Program-made: the position numbers and the translations under genes
Shown here: in pieces, positions 1-8,875 of the stretch
How positions within the stretch are numbered: the stretch's first letter is position 1
Layout of the letters: each line of letters begins with the position of its first letter
Notes under the pieces: model-generated
Told to the model about the DNA's origin: nothing
The model's database searches: none
What the model saw: only the letters and a program-made list of their open reading frames with translations
Source of the DNA: Streptomyces mesophilus
GTDB taxonomy: Bacteria; Actinomycetota; Actinomycetes; Streptomycetales; Streptomycetaceae
Reading direction: 5' to 3'
DNA length: 49,653 bases
NCBI RefSeq assembly: GCF_011044995.1
Contig: NZ_JAAKZW010000028.1
Coordinates: 1-49,653 of the forward strand

Positions 1-1145
1 TCGGCAGGCTGCGTGTACGGGTTCGGTACGGGAGCGGCCGACGGGGGCACAGGAGCGGCCGACGGCGGTACGGGAGCGCCCGGCGCCCCGTGCGGCATCG
101 CGAAGGGCTGTCCGCCGTGCTGCGGCGCCGGAGGCGCGTACCAGCCGGGCTGGCCCTGGCCGGGCACCGGCGCCTGGAACTGGGCTCCCGGCGGCGGCAG
201 TTGCTGCTGAAGACCGGCCTTCTGGTCGATCGTCGAGCGGTAGTCGACCGCGCCCTGCGTCATCCGCATGTACGCCTCCTCGAGCGAGGCCTGGTGCGGC
301 GAGAGCTCCCACAGCCGTACGTCCGAGTCGTGCGCGAGATCGCTGATCCGCGGCAGCGCGAGCCCGGTCACGCGCAGTCCGCCGTCCGCCTCGGGCATCA
401 CATGCCCGCCGGCCTCGGTGAGCGCGGCCGAGAGCTTCTCGCGCGCCTGCGGCTCGGTGTCCGGGGTGCGCACCCGGGCGAAGTCCGCGGAGTTCGCCGA
501 GATGAACTGCTTGACCGTCATGTCGGCGAGCAGCTGCCCGCGGCCGATCACGATCAGGTGGTCGGCGGTCAGCGCCATCTCGCTCATGAGGTGCGAGGAG
601 ACGAAGACCGTACGGCCCTCGGCGGCCAGCGCCTTCATGAGGTTGCGGACCCAGAGGATTCCCTCGGGGTCGAGCCCGTTGACCGGCTCGTCGAAGAGCA
701 GCACCTGCGGGTCGCCGAGCAGCGCCGCGGCGATGCCGAGCCGCTGGCCCATGCCGAGCGAGAAGCCCTTGGAGCGCTTCTTGGCGACATCCTGGAGCCC
801 GACCACGCCGAGCACCTCGTCCACCCGGCGGGCCGGGATGCCGGACAGCTGGGCCAGGCACAGGAGGTGGTTACGGGCGTGCCGGCCGCCGTGCACCGCC
901 TTGGCGTCGAGCAGCGCGCCCACCTGGCGCGGGGCGTTGGGGAGCTTGCGGTAGGGGTGGCCGGCGATGGTGACGTGGCCGGCCGTGGGGTTGTCGAGCC
1001 CGAGGATCATGCGCATCGTCGTCGACTTGCCCGAACCGTTGGGTCCCAGGAAGCCGGTGACGGCACCGGGCCGCACCTGGAAGGAAAGGTTGTACACGGC
1101 CGTCTTCGCGCCATAGCGCTTGGTCAGGCCGACTGCCTCGATCAT
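1..1145 (-). CDS. ABC transporter ATP-binding protein, C-terminus cut by window edge
   Basis: This is the nucleotide-binding subunit of an ABC-2 type exporter. The ATG is at 1145 and the frame is open to base 1, so the stop lies outside the window. Walker A (GPNGSGKST) is at about residues 34-42, the signature region reads FSLGMGQR instead of LSGGQ, Walker B is followed by FDEPVNGLDPEG, and the switch is SSHLMSEMALTADH. After about residue 310 the protein has a long Pro/Ala/Gln tail with a repeated APVPPSA unit, which the paralog at 2416-3390 lacks. The permease partner is probably just outside the window. The closest relative in view is the ATPase at 2416-3390. The family is secure; the substrate is unknown. 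Confidence 0.93.
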   Translation of the reverse strand, partial: MIEAVGLTKRYGAKTAVYNLSFQVRPGAVTGFLGPNGSGKSTTMRMILGLDNPTAGHVTIAGHPYRKLPNAPRQVGALLDAKAVHGGRHARNHLLCLAQLSGIPARRVDEVLGVVGLQDVAKKRSKGFSLGMGQRLGIAAALLGDPQVLLFDEPVNGLDPEGILWVRNLMKALAAEGRTVFVSSHLMSEMALTADHLIVIGRGQLLADMTVKQFISANSADFARVRTPDTEPQAREKLSAALTEAGGHVMPEADGGLRVTGLALPRISDLAHDSDVRLWELSPHQASLEEAYMRMTQGAVDYRSTIDQKAGLQQQLPPPGAQFQAPVPGQGQPGWYAPPAPQHGGQPFAMPHGAPGAPVPPSAAPVPPSAAPVPNPYTQPA

Positions 1146-1230
1146 GCTGCACCCATCGACAGGTCAGGTTCAGAACGTCGGGGCACACGGAAAGTTCGTC
1201 CCCCTTGGAGCTAAGGAGGATAACTAGCCG

Positions 1231-1605
1231 TTGACGGTTCCGGCCATGTGCATCGGGTGCTATCCGGGAAACCTCAGGGGTCACACGGGCAACGTCCGTG
1301 CTTTCGGCTGGGTCGGGCGGTTCTGCGCGGATCACCTCAACACGCGAGCCCTGCCGTCGGGACCGGTCCGGATCGGCCTCTGGACGGTAGTGCGCGGCTC
1401 GCTGCTGCCGCTGCTCGTCTGGACCGGTTTCGCGTGCTTGGCATACGCCGTTTACAACGCGGTCGTGGCGATAGTCCTCGTCGGCATCTTCGCCGCGTCG
1501 ATCGTCGCGGGCGTCTGGAGGCGACGTAGGGGCGGGCATTCAGTTCGCTGCAGTGTCTACGGCGCGCTGGGGGCCGTGCTCAAGTGGTCCATGGCCGGGC
1601 TCTGA
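1231..1605 (+). CDS. Small putative membrane protein, hypothetical
   Basis: This is a 124-residue protein with no family I recognise. A strong Shine-Dalgarno, AAGGAGGA at 1213-1220, lies 10 nt before a TTG at 1231, and an in-frame TAG at 1225-1227 rules out a longer protein. ATG 1246 is possible but lies 25 nt from the SD. The N-terminal part holds CIGC and a further Cys near residue 33. Residues of about 55-95 are hydrophobic and look like two closely spaced membrane spans, followed by a basic RRRR cluster that suggests a cytoplasmic loop or tail. It runs opposite to the flanking ABC genes, between two copies of the transporter module. No function is proposed. Confidence 0.6.
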   Translation: MTVPAMCIGCYPGNLRGHTGNVRAFGWVGRFCADHLNTRALPSGPVRIGLWTVVRGSLLPLLVWTGFACLAYAVYNAVVAIVLVGIFAASIVAGVWRRRRGGHSVRCSVYGALGAVLKWSMAGL

Positions 1606-1641
1606 GCGTGACCCTCGCGTACGGTCTCCCTCTCCGCGCCT

Positions 1642-2412
1642 CTAAGCGTCCCGCTTCTTCAGGAGCAGATAGCCGACCCCGAGGGCCACGAGCACCCAGG
1701 CGATCATGATGGCGAGCCCGCCCCACGGGCCGTACGGGGTGCTGTCGTCGAAGGGCGCGACCACCTGCATGACCTTCTGGCCCGCCTGGTCCGGCAGATA
1801 GCGCGCCACCTTCTTGGTCGCCGAGACCGAACCGAGGATCGGGGAGATCAGGAAGAACAGCGGCATCAGGATGCCGAGCGAGAGCATCGGGCTGCGCAGG
1901 ATGGACGCGACGCCCATCGAGAAGACCGCGACCAGCGTCATGTAGAGCCCGCCGCCGATCACCGCGCGCAGCACGCCGTCGTCGCCGAGCGACACCTTGT
2001 GGTCGCCCATCATCGCCTGGCCGAGGAAGAACGCGACGAAGGCCGTGATCATGCCGACCACCAGCGCCAGCGCCGTCGCCACGGCCACCTTGCTGAACAG
2101 GAACCGGCCGCGCTGCGGCACCGCCGCCAGCGAGGTGCGGATCATGCCGGTGCTGTACTCGTTGGCGACCACGAGCACGCCGAACACGATCATCGCCAGC
2201 TGACCGAGGCCCATGCCGGCGAAGCTGATCGAGGTGGCGTCGAAGGTCAGCTGGTCCTTCGCGTCCAGCTTGTCGAAGTCACTGGACGCGAAATACGAGA
2301 TCAGCATGCCCAGGCCGATGGTGAACACCATGGCGAGCAGCAGCGTCCACGGCGTCGAGGCCACCGACTTGATCTTCGTCCACTCCGACTTCAGTACGCG
2401 CGTCGAAGACAT
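1642..2412 (-). CDS. ABC-2 type transporter permease
   Basis: This 256-residue protein has about six hydrophobic segments, as expected for an ABC-2 permease. The N-terminus (LKSEWTKIKS) is the amphipathic start typical of Streptomyces ABC-2 permeases, followed by a first span near residues 20-42 and a strongly hydrophobic C-terminal span ending LLLKKRDA. It starts 3 nt after the stop of the upstream ATPase (2416-3390), so the two are one operon and form one exporter. It contains no ATPase motif. The substrate cannot be read from sequence; relatives export peptides, antibiotics or lipids. Confidence 0.9.
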   Translation of the reverse strand: MSSTRVLKSEWTKIKSVASTPWTLLLAMVFTIGLGMLISYFASSDFDKLDAKDQLTFDATSISFAGMGLGQLAMIVFGVLVVANEYSTGMIRTSLAAVPQRGRFLFSKVAVATALALVVGMITAFVAFFLGQAMMGDHKVSLGDDGVLRAVIGGGLYMTLVAVFSMGVASILRSPMLSLGILMPLFFLISPILGSVSATKKVARYLPDQAGQKVMQVVAPFDDSTPYGPWGGLAIMIAWVLVALGVGYLLLKKRDA

Positions 2413-2415
2413 CGG

Positions 2416-3390
2416 TCACTGCTCCTTCTTCTGCGACCACTGATCATTCGACTGCTGCCAGCCGGAGGTGTCGGGCGCGGCGGTCTCGGAGTGTGCGTGA
2501 TATTCCACGGACTCGGCCGTGAGCTGCATGAACGCCTCTTCGAGCGAGGCCTGCTGCGGGCTCAGCTCATGGAGGACGAGCTGGTGCTGGGCGGCGAGCT
2601 CACCGAGCCGCTCGACCGGGGTGCCGTCCACTTCGAGGGTCCCGTTGCCGGCCTCGACGACGGTGATGCCCTCGGCGTGCAGCACATCGCGCAGCCGCTC
2701 CTGCTGAGGGGAGCGCAGCCGTGCGTAGGAGCGGGAGTTCTCGCGGATGAAGCCCGCCATCGAGGTGTCCGCGAGCAGCCGGCCCTGACCGATGACGACG
2801 AGGTGGTCGGCGGTCAGCGCCATCTCGCTCATCAGGTGCGAGGAGACGAAGACGGTACGGCCCTGGGCCGCGAGCCCCTTCATGAGGTTGCGGATCCAGT
2901 GGATGCCCTCGGGGTCGAGCCCGTTGACCGGCTCGTCGAACATCAGGATCTGCGGGTCGCCGAGCAGCGCGCCCGCGATGCCGAGGCGCTGGCCCATGCC
3001 GAGCGAGAAGCCCTTGGCCTTCTTCTTGGCGACGGCGGTGAGGCCGACGGTGTCCAGGACCTCGTGGACGCGGCTGTCGGGGATCCCGTTGGACTGCGCC
3101 AGGCAGAGCAGGTGGTTGTACGCGCTGCGGCCGCCGTGCATGGCCTTCGCGTCGAGCAGGGCGCCGATGTACCTCAGCGGATGCTTGATCTGGGCGTAGC
3201 GCCGTCCGTCGATACGGACGTCGCCGGCCGTGGGGTTGTCGAGACCCAGCATCATGCGCATGGTCGTGGACTTGCCCGCGCCGTTCGGGCCGAGGAAGCC
3301 GGTCACGATGCCGGGCCGCACGGCGAACGTGAGGTCGTTGACGGCCACCTTCTCGCCGTACCGCTTCGTCAGGCCCTCGAGCTCGATCAT
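2416..3390 (-). CDS. ABC transporter ATP-binding protein
   Basis: This is a complete 324-residue nucleotide-binding protein paired with the permease just downstream. Walker A is GPNGAGKST near residues 34-42, the signature is FSLGMGQRLGIAGALLG, Walker B/D-loop is MFDEPVNGLDPEG, and the H-switch is SSHLMSEM. The C-terminal third holds the PQQASLEEAFMQLT motif found in this Streptomyces subfamily. It is a close paralog of the truncated ATPase at 1-1145, but its short hydrophilic C-terminus lacks the Pro-rich tail. The ATG at 3390 follows the filP terminator, so the pair probably has its own promoter between about 3391 and 3413. Confidence 0.94.
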   Translation of the reverse strand: MIELEGLTKRYGEKVAVNDLTFAVRPGIVTGFLGPNGAGKSTTMRMMLGLDNPTAGDVRIDGRRYAQIKHPLRYIGALLDAKAMHGGRSAYNHLLCLAQSNGIPDSRVHEVLDTVGLTAVAKKKAKGFSLGMGQRLGIAGALLGDPQILMFDEPVNGLDPEGIHWIRNLMKGLAAQGRTVFVSSHLMSEMALTADHLVVIGQGRLLADTSMAGFIRENSRSYARLRSPQQERLRDVLHAEGITVVEAGNGTLEVDGTPVERLGELAAQHQLVLHELSPQQASLEEAFMQLTAESVEYHAHSETAAPDTSGWQQSNDQWSQKKEQ

Positions 3391-3413
3391 GCGGCCACGC
3401 TAAAACGGGACAA

Positions 3414-3444
3414 AGCCCCCTGCCACTTGGAGTGGCCGGGGGCT
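3414..3444 (-). terminator. filP transcription terminator
   Basis: An inverted repeat, GCCCCC + GCCACT / AGTGGC + GGGGGC, with a TGG loop lies about 35 nt downstream of the filP stop and before the ABC operon. One mismatch interrupts the stem and the U-tract is poor, as is usual in Streptomyces. Confidence 0.75.
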
Positions 3445-3477
3445 TCGCCCTCGTACTGCAGCCTCAGAGGCTCCTGA

Positions 3478-4410
3478 TCAACGGGACTGCTGAGCCGGAA
3501 CGCCCCGCGTGACGGGCTCGTCCTCCGGCGCACCGGCGGCAGCCACAGCCGCACCGGTCAGCGTGGCCAGCATCTCGCGGACGTTGGTCAGCTGGGCGTT
3601 GATGGAGTCGCGGCGGTTCGTCAGCGCGGCAAGCTCGCGCTCCGATTCGCTGCGGATCCGGTCGGCCTTGGCGTTGGCGTCGGCCACGATGTCCTCGGCC
3701 TGGCGCTGCGCGGTCTCCACCGTCTGGCGGGCGCGGCGCTCGGCGTCGGTACGCAGCTTCTCGGCCTCCAGGCGGAGCTGCTCCGCGCGGTGCTCGATCT
3801 CCGCGAGGCGCTTCTCGGCCTTGGCCTGACGGGACGCGAGGTCGCGCTCCGACTGCTCGCGGCGCTTGGCCAGGTTCGTCTCGAAGTCCGCGGCGGCCTG
3901 GGCGGCCTTGGCGCGGGTCTCCTCGAAGAGCGCGTCGGCCTCCTCGCGCTTCTGCTGCGCGTCCTTCTGCGCCTCGGAACGGAGCGTCGCCGCGTCGCCC
4001 TTGGCCTTCTCGACGATCCGGACGCCCTCGTCCTCCGCCTTGGCCTTGCGGTCGGCAGCGAAGGTCTCCGCGTCATTGCGCACCTGCTGGGCCGCCGACT
4101 CGGCGAGCTCACGGTGCTGCTCGGCCGCGCGGCGGGCCTCCTCGCGCAGATCCTTGGCCTCCTCCTCGGCGAGGCGCAGGATCTTCTCGACGCGCGCGCC
4201 CAGACCGGCATACGACGGCTCGGCGTCGGATACCTGGGCCTGTGCGTTCTGCGTCTCGAGGTGGAGCTCCTCGATGCGCTTTTCCAGAGCAGTGATACGA
4301 GCCAGAGCACTGTCACGGTCGGAGACGAGCTTGGAGATACGTTCGTCCACCTGAGCGCGGTCGTACCCACGCCGCACAAGCTCGAAGCCGTAGGGGGAAG
4401 TGTCGCTCAT
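3478..4410 (-). CDS. filP: FilP, filament-forming coiled-coil cytoskeletal protein
   Basis: FilP is an intermediate-filament-like protein that forms a subapical network in Streptomyces hyphae and interacts with DivIVA and Scy. The protein is 310 residues, which as I recall is the length of S. coelicolor FilP (SCO5396). Residues about 8-27 (FELVRRGYDRAQVDERI) resemble the DivIVA N-terminal membrane/tip-targeting motif. Residues of about 28-270 are almost unbroken Ala/Glu/Arg/Lys-rich coiled coil with recurrent EAE/RR heptads. The C-terminal 35 residues are Ala/Pro-rich and probably disordered. An AGGAA ribosome site lies just upstream of ATG 4410. Its larger relative scy is immediately upstream on the same strand, with 300 bp between them, as in other Streptomyces. 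Confidence 0.95.
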   Translation of the reverse strand: MSDTSPYGFELVRRGYDRAQVDERISKLVSDRDSALARITALEKRIEELHLETQNAQAQVSDAEPSYAGLGARVEKILRLAEEEAKDLREEARRAAEQHRELAESAAQQVRNDAETFAADRKAKAEDEGVRIVEKAKGDAATLRSEAQKDAQQKREEADALFEETRAKAAQAAADFETNLAKRREQSERDLASRQAKAEKRLAEIEHRAEQLRLEAEKLRTDAERRARQTVETAQRQAEDIVADANAKADRIRSESERELAALTNRRDSINAQLTNVREMLATLTGAAVAAAGAPEDEPVTRGVPAQQSR

Positions 4411-4710
4411 GGGGTTCCTGTCGAATGAGACCGGTGAGGTGATAGAGGGAATCCTAGGGGTCAGGGCGGCGTGTCATCGAGCGTATGCCGGTTTGATCTG
4501 GAGAATGCCCACCCTTTTGAGTGGCTGAGCTCAAGACCGCTTGCCAGCGCCAGGGTCGAACGTCCTTGTCGAGTACGGGGTTTGTGCCCTTCGCCACCCC
4601 TTGAACGGCGGGCCACCCGAACGAGGCCATCACGGACAATCCATCAGATCGTCACCCGAACGTGGCCCGGTACCTTCAGGAAAGGCCCGGAACGTCCCCC
4701 GCCGAGTCCC
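4411..4710. other. scy-filP intergenic region
   Basis: This 300-bp gap separates the scy stop from the filP start. Apart from the possible filP promoter near 4444-4481 and a short TTGAG/CTCAA inverted repeat at 4517-4534, I see no convincing gene, terminator or RNA element. Confidence 0.5.
4444..4481 (-). promoter_or_regulatory. Possible filP promoter
   Basis: On the minus strand a TAGGAT hexamer (plus-strand 4451-4456) matches the Streptomyces sigma-HrdB -10 consensus, with ATGACA about 15 bp upstream as a weak -35. Transcription would start about 34 nt before the filP ATG. This is prediction by eye. Confidence 0.4.
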
Positions 4711-7700
4711 TCAGCTGTCCGTGGACTTGCCACCCGAACGAGGGGCGCCGACGCTCGCGCCCGCCTTGACGCCGCTGTCCTTGCCGCCGCCGACGGGAGC
4801 CTCAAAAGACTCCAACGCCTCAAGTACGTCCTGGACACGGGAGATCTCGGCCTGGATGTCCTCACGCCGGCGCACCAGGACGTCCAGCTCGCGCCTGCCC
4901 TCGTCGACCATGCGCTCGGCCTCGGCCTCCGCCTCGGCCTTGACCCGCTCGGCCTCGCGCAGCGTCTCGGCCTTCTTCTGCTCGGCCTCCTTGAGCAGCT
5001 GTTCGGCCTTCTTGACCGCGGCGATACGGACCTTGCCCGCCTCGGAGTTGGCCTCCGAGACCAGGTCCTTGGCCTTGGCGGTGGACTCGGCGAGCTGCTC
5101 CTCGGCGGCCTTCACAAGCGCGTCGCAGCGCTCGCCCGCCGACCTCATCTGCTCGGCCGACTCACGCCGTGCGCGCTCGTGCAGGTCCTCGATCTCGCCC
5201 GTGATGCGGTCGCGCAGCTCCTCGGCCCGCTCCCTTATGGCGGTCGCGTCCCGGCGTGCGCCGACGAGGAGTTCATCGGCGTCCGTACGGGCCTTCTCCA
5301 CCAGCGAGTTGCCCTCGACGGTCGCCTCGGAGACCAGCCGCTCCGCCTCGTTCCGCGCGGCGCCGACCATCGTGTCGGCCTGCGCCTCGGCGTCCGTGGC
5401 GGTCTTGAGCGCCTTCTCGGCGGCGTCCTGGGTGAGCTTCTCGGCCTCGGCCACCGCCTCGGTGACGAGCTTGTCGACCTGCTCGGCGGCCTCGCTGCGC
5501 CGCTTGTTGGCGGCCTGGCGCGCCTCGTCGAGGGTGCGCTCGGCCTCCGACTGCGCCTCGCTGCGGATCCGTTCGGCCTCGGCGGCCGCGTCCGCCTTGA
5601 TCTGTTCGGCGGCGGTGCGGGTGCGCTCGGCGTGCTGCTGCGCGGAGCCGACCGTTTCGGCCGCCTCGGCCCGCAGCCGCTCGGACTCCCCGGTCGCCTC
5701 GCCGATCAACTGGTCGGCCTGCGTGGCCGCGTCGCTTCGGATCCGGTTGGCGTCCTCACGCGCCTCGGCACGCGTACGGGACGCGTCCTGCTCGGCGGAG
5801 GCGATCGCGTCGGAGGCCTCGGTCCGCAGCCGCTGGGCGTGCTCGGCCGTCTCGGACCTGAGCCGCTCGGACTCCGAGATCGCCTCGGACATGGTGCGCT
5901 CGGCAAGGGACTTGGCGGCCTCGGACTCCTCCTGCGCCTCCCGCCGTACGCGCGCGGAGTCCTCGGAGGCCCGCTCGCGCTCGGCATACGCGTCGGCGCG
6001 GACCCGGTCCGCCTCCTCCTGCGCCTCGGTCCTGGTGCGCTCGGCGGCGTGCTCGGCGGCCGAGCGGAGACCGGAGATCTCCTCCTGGGCCTGCTCCTGC
6101 AACCCGGCGACGGAGTCCCGTACCTGCTGGGCCGTCAGCTCGGCGGCGGCCACGAGATCGGTCGCGCGGCGGTCCGCCTCCTCGACCAGACGGGCCGCCT
6201 CGGCCTGCGCCTCGTCGACCCGGTTGCGGGCGCTGGCGAGGAGGTCCTCGCTCTGCTCGCGGGCCCGCTCACGCTCCTGGTCGGCCTCGCCGCGCGCGGC
6301 GGTGAGCAGCTCCTCGGCCTCGCGCCGGCGCCGGCCCGCCTCCTCCTGCGCGGCCCGCAGCGCCTCGGCGGCCTCCGTGCCGACCCGCTCGGCGGCGGCC
6401 TGCGCCTCGGCGCGGATCCGGTCGGCGCTGTCCTGCGCCTCGGCCTTCAACTGCTCGGCCTCGGCGGCTGCTTCGCTCCGCAGCCGTACGGCGAAGGCCT
6501 CGGCATCGGCACGGCTCTGCGCCGTGTCCGAAGCCGCCTCGGTGCGCAACCGCTCCGCCTCGGTCTCGGCCTGCGACTGCAACGTACGGATGCGCTCGGC
6601 GGCCTCGGTGCGCAGCCGCTCCGCCTCCTCGGCGGCCTCGCGGCGCAGCCGTTCGGCCTCGGCGCGCGCCTCGACAAGGGCGGCCTCGGCGGCGGTGATG
6701 CGCTGCTCGGCCTCGGTGTGCAGCCGGGTCAGCTCGTCGGCCGCCTCCGACTGCCGCTGCGCCACGGCCCGTTCGGTGTCCTCGCGCAGCTTCCGCGCCG
6801 CCTGTTCGGCCTCCGCCTTGACGGCTTCGGCGCGCTCCTCGGCTTCGGTGCGGTGCCGTTCGGCCTCGGCGCGGGTGCGCTCAAGCGTTTCCTCGGCCTG
6901 CTTGCGCAGCGTCGTGGCGCGCTCGATGGCCTCCGTACGGACGCGCTCGGCCTCGGTGCCCGCGGCGCCGCGCAGTTCATCGGCGTCCGTACGTGCCTTC
7001 GCGAGCAGCTCCTCGGCGGAGGACGCCGCCTCCTCGATCTGCTGCACCGCCTCGCGCCGCGCCTCGCCCCGGATCCGCTCGCCCTCGGCGACGGCCTCGG
7101 CGCGCAGCTGCTCGGCCTCGCCGCGCAGCCGGCGCGCCTCCTCCTGCAGCTCCTCGGTCTTGGCGCGGTACTCCTTGGTGTCGTCCTTGGCCGCGCCCTT
7201 GAGCTGCTCGGCGATCTCCTGCGCCTGGCCGCGCAGCCGGTCGGCCTCCGCCTGGGCCTCGCCGCGGATCCGCTCGGCCTCCTCGCTCGCCGCCTTGGTG
7301 GTCGCCTTGGCGTTCTCGGAGGCCTTGTTGAGTACGTCCTCGGCGGTCTTGGCCGCCTTGGAGAGCTGGGACGCCGACTCCTCGGCGGTGATGGTGCGGG
7401 CCCTCTCGGTGGCCTCCGCGGTGACCTTCTCGGCGGCCGCACGGGCGTCCGCGAGCAGCTGCTCGGCCTGCGTCTTGGCGGCCTCGGTCTCCTTGGTCGC
7501 CTCGCTGACCAGGCGCGCGACCTGCTCCTTGGCGGTGCGGGTGCGCTGCTCGTTGGTCGACTCGGCGCTCGTGATCCGCTTCTCGGCGGCCTCCTTGGCC
7601 TCGGTCACCACCTTCTCGGCCTCGGCACGCGCCTCGCGCAGCGCCGTCTCGGCCTCCTGCATCCGCTGCTCGGCGGCGCGGGACAGCTCGGTGGCCTGGC

Positions 7701-8463
7701 GGCGGGCCTGGTCGGACTCGGAGGCGGTCGACGTCCGCAGCTGCTCCGCGTGGTCGGTGGCCTCCTGCGCCTGCGTGGACGCGGCGTTCAGGAGACGCTC
7801 GGCGTCCGCGCGGGCCCGGCGCAGGATCTCCTGCGCCTCGGTGCGGGCGGTCTCGGCCTCGCCGGTCAGGCGCTGGCGAGCCTCGGCGTTGATCCGCTCG
7901 GCCTCGGCACGCGCGGCGGCCAGCGCCTGGTCGGCCTCGGCGCGGGAGTCGTCGAGCAGGCGGCGGGCCTGCTGCTCGGTGCGGGCGCGCAGCTGCTCGG
8001 CCCAGGCCACGTTCTCGTTGACGTGGTTCTCGACGGTCCGGCGGCGCTCGGCCAGCTCCTGGTCGAGCTGCTGACGGCGGGATACGGCCTCGGAATGCAG
8101 CTCGGACTGCAGCCGGGCCTGCTGTTCGGCGTGCTCCTGGAGGATGCGCTGGGTCTGGGCGCGGGCCTCGCGCAGCTCGCGCTCGGCGTCGGTGCGCAGC
8201 TGGTCGGCCTGGATCTGGGCATTACGGAGCAGCTGCTCGGCCTGGTAGCCGATGTCGGCGGTGTCGTAGGCAGGGCGGCTCGCGAGGCTGCGGCGCGCCT
8301 CGTGGAGCTTGGCGCGCAACACCTCGACCTGGTATCCGAGATCCTCGGCATGCTGGACCGCCTTCTCACGGTCCTTCTTCAGCCGGTCCATCTCGGCTTC
8401 GAACCGCGAGAGGCTGTCGGTCTCAGCCGGCCGCCGACTCTCCTGGCCTTCGTAGCCCCGCAC
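4711..8463 (-). CDS. scy: Scy, long coiled-coil polarity organiser
   Basis: Scy assembles the tip-organising centre of Streptomyces hyphae, working with DivIVA and FilP and setting new branch sites. I chose GTG 8463 (VRGYEGQ...), not the frame's upstream ATG at 8565, because conserved Scy-like sequence (LSRFEAEMDRLKKDREK, GYQVEVLRAKLHEARR) begins just after this GTG and a GGAAGGA ribosome site precedes it. The extra upstream residues are translated from a palindromic repeat. The protein is 1250 residues, slightly shorter than the roughly 1326 I recall for S. coelicolor. After a DivIVA-like N-terminal segment it is nearly all Ala/Glu/Arg coiled coil with repeated EAERLRTEA-type units, consistent with the published 51-residue Scy/FilP periodicity. 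The tail is Gly/Lys/Ser-rich. filP lies downstream. Confidence 0.94.
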   Translation of the reverse strand: MRGYEGQESRRPAETDSLSRFEAEMDRLKKDREKAVQHAEDLGYQVEVLRAKLHEARRSLASRPAYDTADIGYQAEQLLRNAQIQADQLRTDAERELREARAQTQRILQEHAEQQARLQSELHSEAVSRRQQLDQELAERRRTVENHVNENVAWAEQLRARTEQQARRLLDDSRAEADQALAAARAEAERINAEARQRLTGEAETARTEAQEILRRARADAERLLNAASTQAQEATDHAEQLRTSTASESDQARRQATELSRAAEQRMQEAETALREARAEAEKVVTEAKEAAEKRITSAESTNEQRTRTAKEQVARLVSEATKETEAAKTQAEQLLADARAAAEKVTAEATERARTITAEESASQLSKAAKTAEDVLNKASENAKATTKAASEEAERIRGEAQAEADRLRGQAQEIAEQLKGAAKDDTKEYRAKTEELQEEARRLRGEAEQLRAEAVAEGERIRGEARREAVQQIEEAASSAEELLAKARTDADELRGAAGTEAERVRTEAIERATTLRKQAEETLERTRAEAERHRTEAEERAEAVKAEAEQAARKLREDTERAVAQRQSEAADELTRLHTEAEQRITAAEAALVEARAEAERLRREAAEEAERLRTEAAERIRTLQSQAETEAERLRTEAASDTAQSRADAEAFAVRLRSEAAAEAEQLKAEAQDSADRIRAEAQAAAERVGTEAAEALRAAQEEAGRRRREAEELLTAARGEADQERERAREQSEDLLASARNRVDEAQAEAARLVEEADRRATDLVAAAELTAQQVRDSVAGLQEQAQEEISGLRSAAEHAAERTRTEAQEEADRVRADAYAERERASEDSARVRREAQEESEAAKSLAERTMSEAISESERLRSETAEHAQRLRTEASDAIASAEQDASRTRAEAREDANRIRSDAATQADQLIGEATGESERLRAEAAETVGSAQQHAERTRTAAEQIKADAAAEAERIRSEAQSEAERTLDEARQAANKRRSEAAEQVDKLVTEAVAEAEKLTQDAAEKALKTATDAEAQADTMVGAARNEAERLVSEATVEGNSLVEKARTDADELLVGARRDATAIRERAEELRDRITGEIEDLHERARRESAEQMRSAGERCDALVKAAEEQLAESTAKAKDLVSEANSEAGKVRIAAVKKAEQLLKEAEQKKAETLREAERVKAEAEAEAERMVDEGRRELDVLVRRREDIQAEISRVQDVLEALESFEAPVGGGKDSGVKAGASVGAPRSGGKSTDS
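4900..8130 (-). repeat. Degenerate tandem coding repeats of scy
   Basis: The scy coding sequence is built of degenerate repeats encoding EAERLR/EAEQLR/ARAEAE motifs; on the plus strand GCCTCGGC and CTCGGCCTC recur dozens of times. Repeat number probably varies between species and explains length differences in Scy. Confidence 0.8.
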
Positions 8464-8478
8464 TGCGCGGTCCCATCC

Positions 8479-8510
8479 TTCCCCAAGCTCTTCGAGCAGG
8501 GGAGACCCCA
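8479..8510. repeat. Streptomyces palindromic repeat, copy 1, in the scy leader
   Basis: Core CCCC-AA-GCTC-TTC-GAGC-A-GGGG at 8481-8502 can fold as a hairpin, followed by AGACCCCA. On the minus strand it ends about 16 nt before the scy GTG and runs into the GGAAGG ribosome site. It shares its core with copy 2 at 8834-8875. I recall near-identical elements being common between Streptomyces genes. Confidence 0.75.
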
Positions 8511-8833
8511 ACCCTGGTCGCAAGTCTCTCCAAACGGCCCTGTCCATCCGCCGAACGGGGCCCACCGGGGAATGGTGTCAGATCAACGGCGAGGCAGGGG
8601 CGGCTGCCCCGACGCCCGTCCCCCGAAATCGAGACCCCGGCAAGCGGCCGCACCGATAGTGCGCACGACCGCCCCCAACCCTACCGGGCCCGATATCGCG
8701 AGGTCAGTGGTCCCCAGGTGCTCGCGCCAGATTCCCGCCTGTCCCACGACGCCTGGCACGCACTCTCGCCGCACCGGCCGAAAGCCCAAGTACGTCCAGT
8801 ACGCGGACTTCCGGCCGGCACGCCGAGAGCACG

Positions 8834-8875
8834 CTCCCCCAAGCTCTCGACTTCGCTCGAGCAGGGGGCGCCCCC
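8834..8875. repeat. Streptomyces palindromic repeat, copy 2, downstream of mce
   Basis: This is a longer copy: CCCCC-AA-GCTC, TCGACTTCGCTC loop region, GAGC-A-GGGGG, then CGCCCCC. It lies about 53 nt past the mce stop, so it may serve as that gene's terminator. Confidence 0.75.

Noticed and set aside
4900..8130. Repetitive array that might suggest CRISPR or satellite DNA
   Set aside because: Repeats are degenerate, in frame and code coiled coil; there are no regular spacers.
8464..8565. Upstream ATG start for scy
   Set aside because: The extra residues translate a palindromic repeat; conserved Scy sequence begins just after GTG 8463.
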